Position numbers and translations under genes: made by a program | Shown: piece after piece, positions 15,105 through 23,552 of the stretch | How the letters are laid out: each line of letters starts with the position of its first letter | How positions within the stretch are numbered: position 1 is the first letter of the stretch | The notes under the pieces: generated by a model | The model's database searches: none | The model's input: the letters and a program-made list of their open reading frames with translations, nothing else | What the model was told of the DNA's origin: nothing | Source of the DNA: Pseudomonadota bacterium | Lineage (GTDB): Bacteria > Pseudomonadota > Gammaproteobacteria > Burkholderiales > Burkholderiaceae_D | Length of the DNA: 34,455 nt | Reading direction: 5' to 3' | Assembly (NCBI GenBank): GCA_030272785.1 | Contig: JARXKM010000020.1 | Location: forward strand, 1-34,455

Positions 15105-16448
15105 TTGAAAAAATCGATCATTCTGCTTGCCGGCGCGGTCCTGCTGGCTGCGGCGGCCCTGGCGTCGGCGCAAGCGGTGCCAGGCCGCGCGGGCGGCGCT
15201 GGACACGACGGCTTCGTGAGCGTCAAAGACAGTCACTTCGTCCAGCACGGCAAAACCTATTACGTGGTCGGCGCGAACGCATGGTATGCGGCCTACCTGG
15301 GCGCCGACGGCGCCGTGGGCGACCGCGCCCGGCTCGAGCGGGAGCTCGACAGCCTCAAGGCGATCGGCGTCAATAACCTGCGGGTGTTGGCCGTGTCCGA
15401 GGCGAGCGAGCTCAAACACGCGATCCGGCCGGCCACCAGCGCCGGCCCCGGTCAGCATGACGAAACCCTGTTGGCCGGGCTCGACTACTTGCTGGCGGCG
15501 CTGGCCAGGCGCGACATGACGGTGGTGCTGTACCTGAACAATTTCTGGCAGTGGTCAGGTGGCATGACGCAGTATCTGGCCTGGGTGGAAGGGAAGGCGC
15601 CGCTCGATCCCGACGTGAGCAACGACTGGGCCGGCTACATGACCAAGGCGGCGAGCTTCTATCGGAATGCACGGGCCCAGGCGGCCTACCGCGCCACGAT
15701 CGCCAAACTCGTTACGCGGGTCAATACCGTCAACGGCGTGCGCTACCTCGATGACCCGGTGATCCTGTCGTGGCAACTGGCCAACGAGCCGCGCCCCGGC
15801 AATCTGCAAACGACGGACCGGCAAAAACGCATCTACCGCAAGTGGATCGACGCTACGGCGCGCTTCATCCACCAGATCGACCCGCGCCACATGGTCAGCA
15901 GCGGCAGTGAAGGCGTGATCGGTTCGGGCGGCGATGCCCGCTTGTACGCGCGCGCCCACGCCTCGCCCTATGTCGACTACCTGACCTGCCACCTGTGGCC
16001 CAAGACCTGGGGCTGGTTCGACCCGAAGCAGGCGTCGCAGTCTTGGGACAAGGCGCTGCGCATGAGCCGTTCGTATCTCGACACCCATATCGCGATCGCG
16101 CGGCGCCTGCGCAAGCCGCTCGTGCTCGAGGAGTTTGGCATGGAGCGCGATGACGGCGCCTTCGGCATCGACGCCGGCACGGCGGTGCGTGACCGATTCT
16201 ATGGAGAGGTGTTCGCCTTGATCGAAGGCCACGCGCAGCGGGGCGATCCGATCGGCGGCTACAATTTCTGGGGGTGGGGCGGTCTTGGACGCGCCGCCAA
16301 TAGCGATTTCTGGTGGCTGCCGGGCGACCCGCTCACGGCCGACCCGCCGCAGGAGCAGCAGGGGCTGTATTCGGTCTTCGACAGCGACGTGAGCACGGTG
16401 GCGCTGATCGCCGCATCGGCGCGGCGCATGCACGCGCTGGAACAGTAG
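15105..16448 (+). CDS. GH5 mannanase/beta-mannosidase-like enzyme, secreted
   Basis: A 447-residue retaining glycoside hydrolase of family GH5, mannan-active branch. The signal peptide is MKKSIILLAGAVLLAAAALA with cleavage near SAQA. The barrel motifs are VVGANAWYAAYLG, NNLRVLAVSE, LSWQLANEPR (acid/base E228), a conserved CHLWPKTWGW (H296), and LVLEEFGMERDD (nucleophile E343). Both catalytic Glu are present. The start is the TTG at 15105: AAGAGGA lies 6 bases upstream, while the nearby ATG at 15100 stops after two codons. In an N-glycan setting this could cleave the Man-beta-1,4-GlcNAc core (as GH5_18 enzymes do); an endo-beta-mannanase of the GH5_7 type is the alternative. Subfamily cannot be settled by eye. 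It is divergent from the CBM9-like gene and convergent with the asparaginase gene. Confidence 0.88.
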   Translation: MKKSIILLAGAVLLAAAALASAQAVPGRAGGAGHDGFVSVKDSHFVQHGKTYYVVGANAWYAAYLGADGAVGDRARLERELDSLKAIGVNNLRVLAVSEASELKHAIRPATSAGPGQHDETLLAGLDYLLAALARRDMTVVLYLNNFWQWSGGMTQYLAWVEGKAPLDPDVSNDWAGYMTKAASFYRNARAQAAYRATIAKLVTRVNTVNGVRYLDDPVILSWQLANEPRPGNLQTTDRQKRIYRKWIDATARFIHQIDPRHMVSSGSEGVIGSGGDARLYARAHASPYVDYLTCHLWPKTWGWFDPKQASQSWDKALRMSRSYLDTHIAIARRLRKPLVLEEFGMERDDGAFGIDAGTAVRDRFYGEVFALIEGHAQRGDPIGGYNFWGWGGLGRAANSDFWWLPGDPLTADPPQEQQGLYSVFDSDVSTVALIAASARRMHALEQ

Positions 16449-16482
16449 CGGCGTTGCGCAGACGCGGGGGGCGTCGCTGACG

Positions 16483-17475
16483 TCAGCCGCGCAGCGCGTA
16501 GCGCGCATCGATGAGTCGGTTGCCGCTGGCGTCATGGACGGCGTAGTTGAAACCGCTCTGGATGCAGTAGGCCCCGGTCTGGCCGTCCTTGTTGATGGCG
16601 ATGAAGCCGACCTGGATGTCCTTGAGACTCGTCTTCCTGCGCATGGCCAGGCCGACGATGCGTTCGACCGCTTCCTGGCAGGCCTGCTCCGGGCTGCGTC
16701 CCTGGCGCATCAGTTCGACGACGAGAAAGCTGCCGACGACGCGCATGACTTCTTCGCCGTGGCCGGTGGCGGTGGCCGCGCCGACCTCGTTGTCGACGAA
16801 CAGGCCGGCGCCGATGATGGGCGAGTCGCCGACCCGGCCGTGCATCTTGTAGGCCATGCCGCTGGTGCTGCACGCTCCCGAGAGGTTGCCGTCGGCGTCC
16901 AACGCGAGCATGCCGATCGTGTCGTGGTTCTCGATGTTGGCCACCGGCGCATAGCGGCTCTGCTTGATCCAGTCACGCCACTCGCGCTCGGACTGCGCCA
17001 CCAGCAGGTTGGTGCGCCGGTGGCCCTGTGCCAGCGCGAACTGGAGGGCGCCGTCGCCGACGAGCATGGTGTGGGGCGTCTTCTCCATCACGGCGCGCGC
17101 CACCGAGATCGGATGGACAATCTGTTCGAGGCAGGCGACGGCGCCGATATTGGCCCGCTCGTCCATGATGGCCGCGTCGAGCGTGACGCGCCCGTCGCGG
17201 TCGGGCCGGCCGCCATAGCCGACGCTGCGCTCGTTGGGATCGGCTTCGGGCACGCGCACGCCCGCTTCGACGGCGTCGAGCGCACGCCCGTTCCGGCGCA
17301 GCACCTGCCAGGCGGCCTCGTTGGCCTCAATGCCGAAGCGCCAGGTCGAAAGCACGACCGGCTTGCGCGCCGCGATGCGCGGCGTGGGGAGGACGTCGGC
17401 GGCGCCGGCCTGGTGCGCCAGCGCGGCGATCGGGCTCAGGGTCGAGGCGGCGAGAAAGTGGCGTCTGTTGGTCAT
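16483..17475 (-). CDS. Glycosylasparaginase (N4-GlcNAc-asparaginase), Tat-exported
   Basis: A 330-residue Ntn-hydrolase that splits the GlcNAc-Asn bond left after glycoprotein breakdown. The self-cleavage site is HDTIGM, with T186 becoming the N-terminal nucleophile of the beta subunit. Other family blocks seen are NGRALDAVEAGV, SVGYGGRPDRDGRVTLDA, ANIGAVACLEQIVHPISVAR, SGMAYKMHGRVGDSPIIGAG and GAATATGHGEE. The N-terminus MTNRRHFLAAS is a twin-arginine signal, so the protein is probably exported folded to the periplasm. It lies 61 bases after GH97 on the same strand. The enzyme class is specific for N-glycans, so it is the strongest sign that the locus targets N-glycoproteins rather than plain mannan. 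A plant-type or isoaspartyl asparaginase is less likely given the GYGGRPDRDG and ANIGAVA blocks. Confidence 0.93.
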   Translation of the reverse strand: MTNRRHFLAASTLSPIAALAHQAGAADVLPTPRIAARKPVVLSTWRFGIEANEAAWQVLRRNGRALDAVEAGVRVPEADPNERSVGYGGRPDRDGRVTLDAAIMDERANIGAVACLEQIVHPISVARAVMEKTPHTMLVGDGALQFALAQGHRRTNLLVAQSEREWRDWIKQSRYAPVANIENHDTIGMLALDADGNLSGACSTSGMAYKMHGRVGDSPIIGAGLFVDNEVGAATATGHGEEVMRVVGSFLVVELMRQGRSPEQACQEAVERIVGLAMRRKTSLKDIQVGFIAINKDGQTGAYCIQSGFNYAVHDASGNRLIDARYALRG

Positions 17476-17536
17476 GGCATGGTCATCCGAAGGTCAGGCG
17501 AAACAGGAGGCCTGCCCAAGCGAGGGCGGGCCGCAT

Positions 17537-19570
17537 TTACTTGTCGAGCGCCCGAAAGCGAATGGCGGCGCCGCCGCCGGGCGCGAGCCACAGCGACAGC
17601 GTCTGGGCGGCGCCGGCGCTGCGCTGCTCGATGACGATGTCGTAGGGATTGCTGTCCCAGTGCGCCTGTGCGCCATCCCGATAGATCTGCGCGACGTAGT
17701 GGCGCGCCGGATCGAGGAAGTCGAGCTTGATGTCGAGCGTGCGCGCGCTGGCGTCGGTCAGCGCGCCGAGGAACCAGTCGTGGCTGTCGCGCCGCTGGCG
17801 CGCAATGGCGACGAATTGCCCCACTTCGCCGGCCAGCGCACGGCTGTTTTCCCAGTCGGTGGGCACGTCGACGATGAACTGGAAGGCATCCCGGCGCGCC
17901 TCGTAGTTTTCCGGCAGGTCGGCGGCCATCTGGATCGGGCTGTAAAGCACGACGTACAGTGCCAGTTCCTTGGCCAGGGTCGAGCGCACCCGGTTTTCGG
18001 CCTTCTCGCCATTCGGCTTGAGGTTGAAGATGCCGGGCGTGTAGTCAAATGGCCCGGCGAGCATGCGCGTGAATGGCAGCGTGGCGGTGTGCTCGGGCGG
18101 ATTGGGCGGGAAGCCCCAGGCATTGTATTCCTGGCCGCGTGCGCCCTCGCGCGTGATCCAGTTCGGGTAGGTGCGACGCAGACCGGTGTCCTTGATCGGC
18201 TCGTGCGTGTCGATGCTGATGTGGCGCTTGGCCGCCTCCTGCACGGAGCGCAGATATTCGCCTGCCATGAACTGGCCGTCATGCCACTCGTAGCGCACCC
18301 GACCCTGCTCGTCGACGCGCTTGATTCGGGCGTTGTCAGCCACGTAGCCGGTCTTGACCTGGGTGACGTGGTGGTCGCGGTAGTAGTCGTAGGCGGCGCC
18401 CATCTGGCTGGCGTAATGGCTGACCGCGCCCGAGGTTTCGTGGTGGCCGATCAGTTCCACGCCGGTATGCTTTGCGTAAGCGGCCACCTCCTTCATGTCG
18501 AAATCGGCATACGGTGTGGTGAATTTGAACAGGTCGCCGTTGTCGGGCCACTCGCCGTCCCAACCTTCGTTCCAGCCCTCGACGAGCACCCCGGCGAAGC
18601 CGTACCTGGCGGCGAAATCCATGTAGCGCTTGGTCTCGGCGGTGGTGGCGCCGTGTTGCGGGCCGGCGGACCAAGTCTTCTTCCACAAATGCATGGCCCA
18701 CCAGATACCGACGTATTTGCCAGGCTTGACCCAGGAGACGTCGCCCAGTTTGTTCGGCTCGTTGAGGTTGAGGATCAGGTCCGAGTTGAGCAGGCCGGGC
18801 GCGTCCGGTGAAATCTGGACAGTGCGCCAAGGCGACTTGAAATCGGTGCGCGTCTTGACCTTGATGCCGTCGTACCAGGGCGTGAGGTCGGCCTTGAAGA
18901 CGCCGTCGCGTTGCTGCGCCAGCGTCATCGAGGCATAATCGGTCAGGGCTGCTTCGTGGATGCTCATGTGCACCCCCGAGGCCAATCGGAACGTGAATGG
19001 CGTCTCGACGTGGGCCGCTTCGCGCAGCGACGTGTTGCGGTACAGGTATTCGAGGCTGCGCCAGGCGCGCGCCGGTATCCACCACGCGCGCGTCTGGTCG
19101 CTGTCGGGAAGCGCGAATTCGGTCGATTCGTCGACGATGTCGACCTGCTCCATGCCGGGCTGTCTGGGTACTTCATAGCGAAACCCGATGCCGTCGTCGA
19201 AGACCCGAAAGCGCACCGAGAACCGGCCGCTTTCCCCGGGCGCGCCGGTAAAATCGACGCGCAGCTCGTTGTGGCGGTCGCGCACGTGCTTGCGCTCGCC
19301 CCACGGCTGGGTCCACACCGCGTCGGCCTGGGCCGGCGCGCTTGCGGCGATGCGGTAGCCGTCGCCGAAGGAGGCGTGGTCCTTGAAGACGAGGCCCAGC
19401 CGGGACGGCGCGATCACTTGCTGGCCGCGGTAGCTGACACGGTAGCGCGGGTGGGCCTGGTCGTCGCTGACGGTGACGACGATCGCGCCGTCGGGCGAGT
19501 GCACGCTGACGTCCTTGGCGAACACGAGCGGGCAGAGCAGGGCGAGCAGAATCAGGCTAGTTCGATGCAT
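17537..19570 (-). CDS. GH97 alpha-glucosidase-type enzyme, secreted
   Basis: A 677-residue GH97 (SusB-like) enzyme with the usual three parts. These are an N-terminal beta-sandwich beginning VSVHSPDGAIVVTVSDD, a (beta/alpha)8 barrel, and a C-terminal beta domain ending WLAPGGGAAIRFRAL. Barrel motifs are GVLVEGWNEGWDGEW, HHETSGAVSHY, IDTHEPIKDTGLRRTYPNWI and TREGARGQEYNAW. The Glu residues in these blocks match the calcium ligands and acid/base of the inverting alpha-glucosidase branch, not the retaining alpha-galactosidase branch that uses an Asp nucleophile. The signal peptide is MHRTSLILLALLCPLVFA. In an N-glycan locus it could remove the glucose cap of Glc1-3Man9 chains. It follows the sugar kinase by 141 bases, with a perfect palindrome just before its start. 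Confidence 0.93.
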   Translation of the reverse strand: MHRTSLILLALLCPLVFAKDVSVHSPDGAIVVTVSDDQAHPRYRVSYRGQQVIAPSRLGLVFKDHASFGDGYRIAASAPAQADAVWTQPWGERKHVRDRHNELRVDFTGAPGESGRFSVRFRVFDDGIGFRYEVPRQPGMEQVDIVDESTEFALPDSDQTRAWWIPARAWRSLEYLYRNTSLREAAHVETPFTFRLASGVHMSIHEAALTDYASMTLAQQRDGVFKADLTPWYDGIKVKTRTDFKSPWRTVQISPDAPGLLNSDLILNLNEPNKLGDVSWVKPGKYVGIWWAMHLWKKTWSAGPQHGATTAETKRYMDFAARYGFAGVLVEGWNEGWDGEWPDNGDLFKFTTPYADFDMKEVAAYAKHTGVELIGHHETSGAVSHYASQMGAAYDYYRDHHVTQVKTGYVADNARIKRVDEQGRVRYEWHDGQFMAGEYLRSVQEAAKRHISIDTHEPIKDTGLRRTYPNWITREGARGQEYNAWGFPPNPPEHTATLPFTRMLAGPFDYTPGIFNLKPNGEKAENRVRSTLAKELALYVVLYSPIQMAADLPENYEARRDAFQFIVDVPTDWENSRALAGEVGQFVAIARQRRDSHDWFLGALTDASARTLDIKLDFLDPARHYVAQIYRDGAQAHWDSNPYDIVIEQRSAGAAQTLSLWLAPGGGAAIRFRALDK

Positions 19571-19571
19571 G

Positions 19572-19583
19572 GCGAAATTTCGC
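19572..19583. promoter_or_regulatory. Perfect 12-bp palindrome before GH97 start
   Basis: GCGAAATTTCGC is a perfect dyad one base upstream of the GH97 ATG. Its CGAAA half resembles the CGAAAC end of the 21-bp sites. It would overlap the ribosome-binding region, so it could be an operator or simply a hairpin. Evidence is weak. Confidence 0.3.
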
Positions 19584-19711
19584 TTGTAGTGGATGAAGTG
19601 GACGCGGCATGGCCCCGTGGATGGTGGCGGAGGCCATGCCTGGCGCGCTCGATGGCGCTTTGACGGCGTACTCGAAGCTTGCCGTTGGCGCTGCGTTGGC
19701 GATGAGCCGGC

Positions 19712-20662
19712 CTACGGCAGTTGCGCGTACCGCGCCTCGGCGCGCGGCTGCGGCAGCAGTGCTTCGATGCTGGCCAGCGTCGGCGGGCAGGCGCCGCTGC
19801 CGAGGCAGGCGGCAGCGCCGGCGGCGACGGCGAAGCGCAAGTGATCGAGCGGCGCACCCGCCGGGGCGCGCATCAGACTAAAGAGCAGCCCGGCGATGCT
19901 GGCGTCGCCGGCGCCGACGCTGTCGGCCACGGCAATGGCCGGCGCAGGCGCCTCCCAGTGCTGCGCGCCGATGTGCAGCGAGGCGCCGGCCGCGCCCTTG
20001 GTGTAGAGGTAGGCGGCGTCGCCGTTCCAGCTGCGCAGGGTGGCAAAGGCGGTCGCCAGGTCGTCGCTGCGAAACAGGCCGGCGAGGTCTTCGTCGGACA
20101 CCTTGACGACGTCGGCGAGCTGCGTCATCTGGCGCAAGGTGCTGTCGTAGCGCGCGTCCATCAGGGCACGGTGGTTTGGGTCGTAGCTGATGCGCACGCC
20201 GGCATGCTTCAAGCTTCGCGCCAGCGTCACCAGGCGGCCCGCCAGCGGTTCGCGCGCCAGGCTGATGCCGCCGAAATGCACCCAGCGGCTGTGCGCCTGC
20301 CAGCCTGCCGGCAGTGCGGCGGCGTTGAAATGCAGGTCGGCGCTGTCGTCGCCGATGAAAAAGTAGCGCGGCGGGCTGCTCTGATAGACCACGGCCAGCA
20401 GCGGCGCCTTGTCGATGCGCTGGATAAAACGCAGGTCGAGCCCGGCCTCGGCGCTCGCCTTGCGCAGTGCCTCGCCAAAGACATCGGTGCTGATGGCGCC
20501 GGCAAAGGCGCTCGCCACGCCCAGGCGCGCCATCACGCGCGCCACGTTCCAGCCCGAGCCGCCGACCTGGCTGTTCCAGTTCGACTGCGCGGCGTCGTTG
20601 GCGATGAGGTCAGTGAGCGCCTCGCCGGCGGCGACAAACAGCGGAAGGGGCGCCTCAGTCAT
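19712..20662 (-). CDS. PfkB-family sugar kinase, probable fructokinase
   Basis: A 316-residue cytosolic ribokinase/PfkB kinase. It shows the N-terminal GGSGWNVARVMARLG block, a central SYDPNHRALMD block, and the C-terminal anion-hole motif ADSVGAGDASIAGLLF whose Asp is the catalytic base. Its start overlaps the stop of the mannose isomerase gene by 8 bases (ATGACTGA), so it is translationally coupled to it. An isomerase making fructose next to a PfkB kinase supports fructokinase activity, giving fructose-6-phosphate. Other hexose or nucleoside specificities cannot be excluded from sequence alone. Confidence 0.88.
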   Translation of the reverse strand: MTEAPLPLFVAAGEALTDLIANDAAQSNWNSQVGGSGWNVARVMARLGVASAFAGAISTDVFGEALRKASAEAGLDLRFIQRIDKAPLLAVVYQSSPPRYFFIGDDSADLHFNAAALPAGWQAHSRWVHFGGISLAREPLAGRLVTLARSLKHAGVRISYDPNHRALMDARYDSTLRQMTQLADVVKVSDEDLAGLFRSDDLATAFATLRSWNGDAAYLYTKGAAGASLHIGAQHWEAPAPAIAVADSVGAGDASIAGLLFSLMRAPAGAPLDHLRFAVAAGAAACLGSGACPPTLASIEALLPQPRAEARYAQLP

Positions 20663-21905
20663 GGCTTGGCCCGAGCGCGCCGAGCACTTCATAGCAGGCG
20701 CCCATGGTGTGGTAGTCGGTCTTGCCGGCGGGGCTCTTGTGGGTGCAGATCTTGCGGTTGTCGCCGCCCAGGATACGGTACCAGGCGCCGTTTTCATGGT
20801 CGACGAAATGGCGCCAGCTGTAGTCCCAGATGCGGTCGTACCAGTGCCAGTAGTCTGGCTCGTCGCAGCGTTGGGCCAGCAGCGCGGCGGCCGCCAGCGT
20901 CTCTGCCTGGACCCAGAAATATTTGTCGCTGTCGCAGACTTGTCCGTCCGGTGCGAAACCGTAGACGATGCCGCCATGAACCGGATCCCAGGCGGCCGCC
21001 ATGGCGCGCTCGAACAGGTCGCGCGCCCGCGCGAGCAGCCAGTCCGGCTCGCGCGCCAGGTGCGCCTGGTGACGTTCGAGGATCAGCAGCAGCTTGCTCC
21101 ATTCGGTCAGGTGACCCGGCTGAAAGCCCCATGGCCGGAAGATGTCATTGCGGTTGTCTTTATTGAAGCCGGCATCGAGCGACCAGTCGGACCGGTAGTG
21201 CTCCCAGATCAGGCCGCCCGAAAGCGCTGCCTGGCGCACCGTGATGTTGTAGGCGAGCGTTTCGGCGCGCAGCAGGTACGGCTTGAATCCGGTCGCGTCG
21301 AAGGCGGCCAGCAGTGCCTCGCAGGCGTGCATGTTGGCGTTCTGGCCGCGGTAAGGGCCGAGCACGGACCAGTCGGCGCTGGCCTCGTCGGCGTACAGGC
21401 CGTACTGCTCGTCCCAGAAATGGCGTTCCATCAGATCGAACGTTTCGGCGATATAGGCATGCGCCTCGGTGACGCCGGCCATGCAGGCGTGCGCATAGGC
21501 GAGCAGCACGAAGGCCAAGCCGTAGCAGTGGTTGGTGGCGTCGGTGATGAGCTTTTCCTGCCCGTTCCAGCATAGCTCCCAGGCATAGCCGCCGGTCCGC
21601 GGATCGCGGTGGGCCGAGCGCAGGAAGTCGATGCCGTGGCGGACGCGCTGCTGGTATTCCGGCTGGTCGAAGTGGCGGTAGGCCATGGCGTGGTTGAAGA
21701 TGAAGCGGGTGCTGCTCACCAGGTGGCGGGTGTGCCGGTCATAGACGGTGCCGTCGTCCTTGTAAAAATGGTAGAAGCCGCCGCTGGGATCGACGCAGCG
21801 CGGGTCGTAGAAGGCCATGGTATGGCGTACGTGTGCCAGCAGCACAGACGGAAGTCGGAAATTGGGGAGCATGGGCGCAGGTGGGTGAAGGCTGGAATAG
21901 GTCAT
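20655..21905 (-). CDS. AGE-family D-mannose isomerase (ManI/YihS-like)
   Basis: A 416-residue (alpha/alpha)6-barrel protein of the N-acylglucosamine 2-epimerase superfamily. The conserved His blocks are all present: GQNANMHACEALL, FQPGHLTEWSKLL and KTDYHTMGACYEVLG, with SSTRFIFNHAMAY and GGYAWELCW before them. This pattern fits the mannose isomerase branch (ManI/YihS), which converts mannose to fructose, better than renin-binding-protein-type epimerases. No signal peptide is evident, so it is cytosolic. Its ATG overlaps the LacI stop as ATGA, and its stop overlaps the kinase start. The three genes form a tight unit for regulation and entry of mannose into glycolysis. A sulfoquinovose- or GlcNAc-related role is less likely given the mannosidases nearby. 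Confidence 0.88.
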   Translation of the reverse strand: MTYSSLHPPAPMLPNFRLPSVLLAHVRHTMAFYDPRCVDPSGGFYHFYKDDGTVYDRHTRHLVSSTRFIFNHAMAYRHFDQPEYQQRVRHGIDFLRSAHRDPRTGGYAWELCWNGQEKLITDATNHCYGLAFVLLAYAHACMAGVTEAHAYIAETFDLMERHFWDEQYGLYADEASADWSVLGPYRGQNANMHACEALLAAFDATGFKPYLLRAETLAYNITVRQAALSGGLIWEHYRSDWSLDAGFNKDNRNDIFRPWGFQPGHLTEWSKLLLILERHQAHLAREPDWLLARARDLFERAMAAAWDPVHGGIVYGFAPDGQVCDSDKYFWVQAETLAAAALLAQRCDEPDYWHWYDRIWDYSWRHFVDHENGAWYRILGGDNRKICTHKSPAGKTDYHTMGACYEVLGALGPSHD

Positions 21906-22885
21906 TTGCAGACTGTGCTTTCGCGCACGATCAGGCGTACTGGAACGACGCGTTCGACGATCTCGTCGGCCTTGCCGTTGAGGAGAAGCTCGACGCCGAT
22001 GGCGCCCAACGCCGCCTTGTCGATGCTGATGGTTGTCAAGGGCCGCTGCGCCAGCGCCGCCGCCGCAATGTTATCGAAGCCGACGATGGAGATGTCATGC
22101 GGCACCTTGACCTTGGCCGCGTAGCAGCAGCGCATGGCCACCAGGGCGGCGCTGTCGTTGTAGCAGAACACGGCATCGGGCCGGTTCGGCAGCGCCAGCA
22201 ACGCCTGCATCGCGTTCCAGACGGCTTGCTCGTTGTCGATGCCTTCCTCGAGCGCCACTTCGAGACGCGGGTCGGCCAGCACGCCGGCGTCGAACAGGGC
22301 CTGGCGAAAGCCCCTGGCGCGTTCGCGTATGCTGTAGTGGGCCAGCGAACCGGTGATGAAGCCGATCCGGTTGCGCCCGATGTCGAGCAGGTGGCGCGTG
22401 GCCAGGTAGCCGCCCATCTGATTGTCCGGATTGACCGAGGTAAAGTCGTGCATTTTCATGTCGATCAGTACCAGCGGCTTGCCCGTTGCGCGCAGCGCCG
22501 ACAGCATCTCGGGTTCAAAATAGCCGGCGCACAAGATGGCGTCGGGCGCGTGCAGGCGAATCTGGTCGATCATGCCGTCGGCCGGGCCGACCGCCATGAA
22601 CGACAGGATGATGCCCTTGTTGCGGCAGGCCTCGGCCGCGCCATGCAGCACCGGCGAATAGAACGGACTGCTGGCGACAGTATTGTGCTGGTGGTGCAGC
22701 AAGAAGGTGAGGCGGCGCACCTTTTTCTGGCGCAAGCGGCACAGGTCGTAGCCCATTTGCTGCGCCGTATCGAGCACGATCTTGCGCGTCTCTTCGGTCA
22801 AGCCGGACTCGTTCTTGAGGGCCCTGGAAATGGTGCCGATCGACAAGCCGGCGGCCTTGGCAACGTCGCGTATCGTGATGCTCAT
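21902..22885 (-). CDS. LacI-family transcriptional regulator of the glycan locus
   Basis: A 327-residue LacI/GalR regulator. The N-terminal helix-turn-helix is TIRDVAKAAGLSIGTISRAL and is followed by the hinge region to about residue 60. The periplasmic-binding-protein-like sensor domain includes DAILCAGYFEPEM, RNRIGFITGS, RPDAVFCYNDSAALVAM and ISIVGFDNI. ATG 22885 has AGGAG 9 bases upstream. It is the first gene of the lacI-isomerase-kinase run and is divergent from the MFS transporter. It presumably represses the locus and is released by mannose, fructose or a phosphate ester, and its probable targets are the 21-bp palindromes. Both effector and operator are inferences. Confidence 0.93.
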   Translation of the reverse strand: MSITIRDVAKAAGLSIGTISRALKNESGLTEETRKIVLDTAQQMGYDLCRLRQKKVRRLTFLLHHQHNTVASSPFYSPVLHGAAEACRNKGIILSFMAVGPADGMIDQIRLHAPDAILCAGYFEPEMLSALRATGKPLVLIDMKMHDFTSVNPDNQMGGYLATRHLLDIGRNRIGFITGSLAHYSIRERARGFRQALFDAGVLADPRLEVALEEGIDNEQAVWNAMQALLALPNRPDAVFCYNDSAALVAMRCCYAAKVKVPHDISIVGFDNIAAAALAQRPLTTISIDKAALGAIGVELLLNGKADEIVERVVPVRLIVRESTVCK

Positions 22886-23140
22886 GCTGTGGCTCCTGGA
22901 GGTGAGTGACACGGGAAACATGGCCGCTGCCGTGCAACAGGCGCGGGTGCCGACTGGCATTGCACGTCAACGCCGCCGCTTGCCCGCCGCATCGGTTCAC
23001 TTTCCGCTGCGGGCATACGCGCCAGTGGCGTGATCGGTACTGCGCCTGTATTTCCCATGACACTGAAAGGACTCTGTGTCTGGATCGGATTTAATCACAG
23101 CGGCGGCGGCACGACGCGGGTATGGCGCGTTGATGGCCTA

Positions 23141-23161
23141 GTTTATCTGGTTTTACTAAAC
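23141..23161. promoter_or_regulatory. Candidate LacI-type operator 1, lacI/MFS region
   Basis: The site reads GTTTATC-N9-TAAAC, 21 bp with inverted GTTTA/TAAAC ends. It has the same ends and length as 13390-13410. It is 256 bases upstream of the lacI start. Confidence 0.5.
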
Positions 23162-23302
23162 AATCGGACTGCGCATTTCGTGCCTGCGTTGGTGGCAGCC
23201 GGCGCGTCCGGCAGGGCGCGTTCCGGCCGGGCCGCGCCATGTCCGGTGGATCGATCCTGCGATTGCGCGACACGGCCATCGTGCGCGCCACGGCGTCCGC
23301 CC

Positions 23303-23323
23303 GTGTTTAGTGATCGGCGCGAA
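23303..23323. promoter_or_regulatory. Candidate LacI-type operator 2, lacI/MFS region
   Basis: The site begins GTTTAGTG and ends CGGCGCGAAAC, 21 bp long. It matches the site at 14712-14732 at 18 of 21 positions, and the site at 8732-8752 at both ends. It lies 230 bases upstream of the transporter start. Confidence 0.55.
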
Positions 23324-23552
23324 ACTGCGGGTGTTGTCGCATCACTATTTGACCGAGTGCGGACGTGCAGGGAGAATCTGGCAAGCAGGACCAGTGTGCT
23401 TCACCGGCTTCCTGCGGACCGCTCCAGGCCGGCCGGGCGCACACTGCGCACGGCATCCTTGATGTACCACGGCCCGGTCGCACGGCGCGTCGACCGAACG
23501 GCGTGCGCCGCTGTCGATTGGGTGACCTTTCACGATACACGGAGAAACATCG

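Larger units (their letters stand above)
22886..23552. other. Divergent control region, lacI and MFS transporter
   Basis: These 667 bases hold no credible gene. They contain two of the 21-bp candidate operators (23141-23161 and 23303-23323), 162 bp apart centre to centre, which would permit looping by a tetrameric LacI protein. The transporter ribosome-binding site GGAG lies about 8 bases before 23553. Confidence 0.55.
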
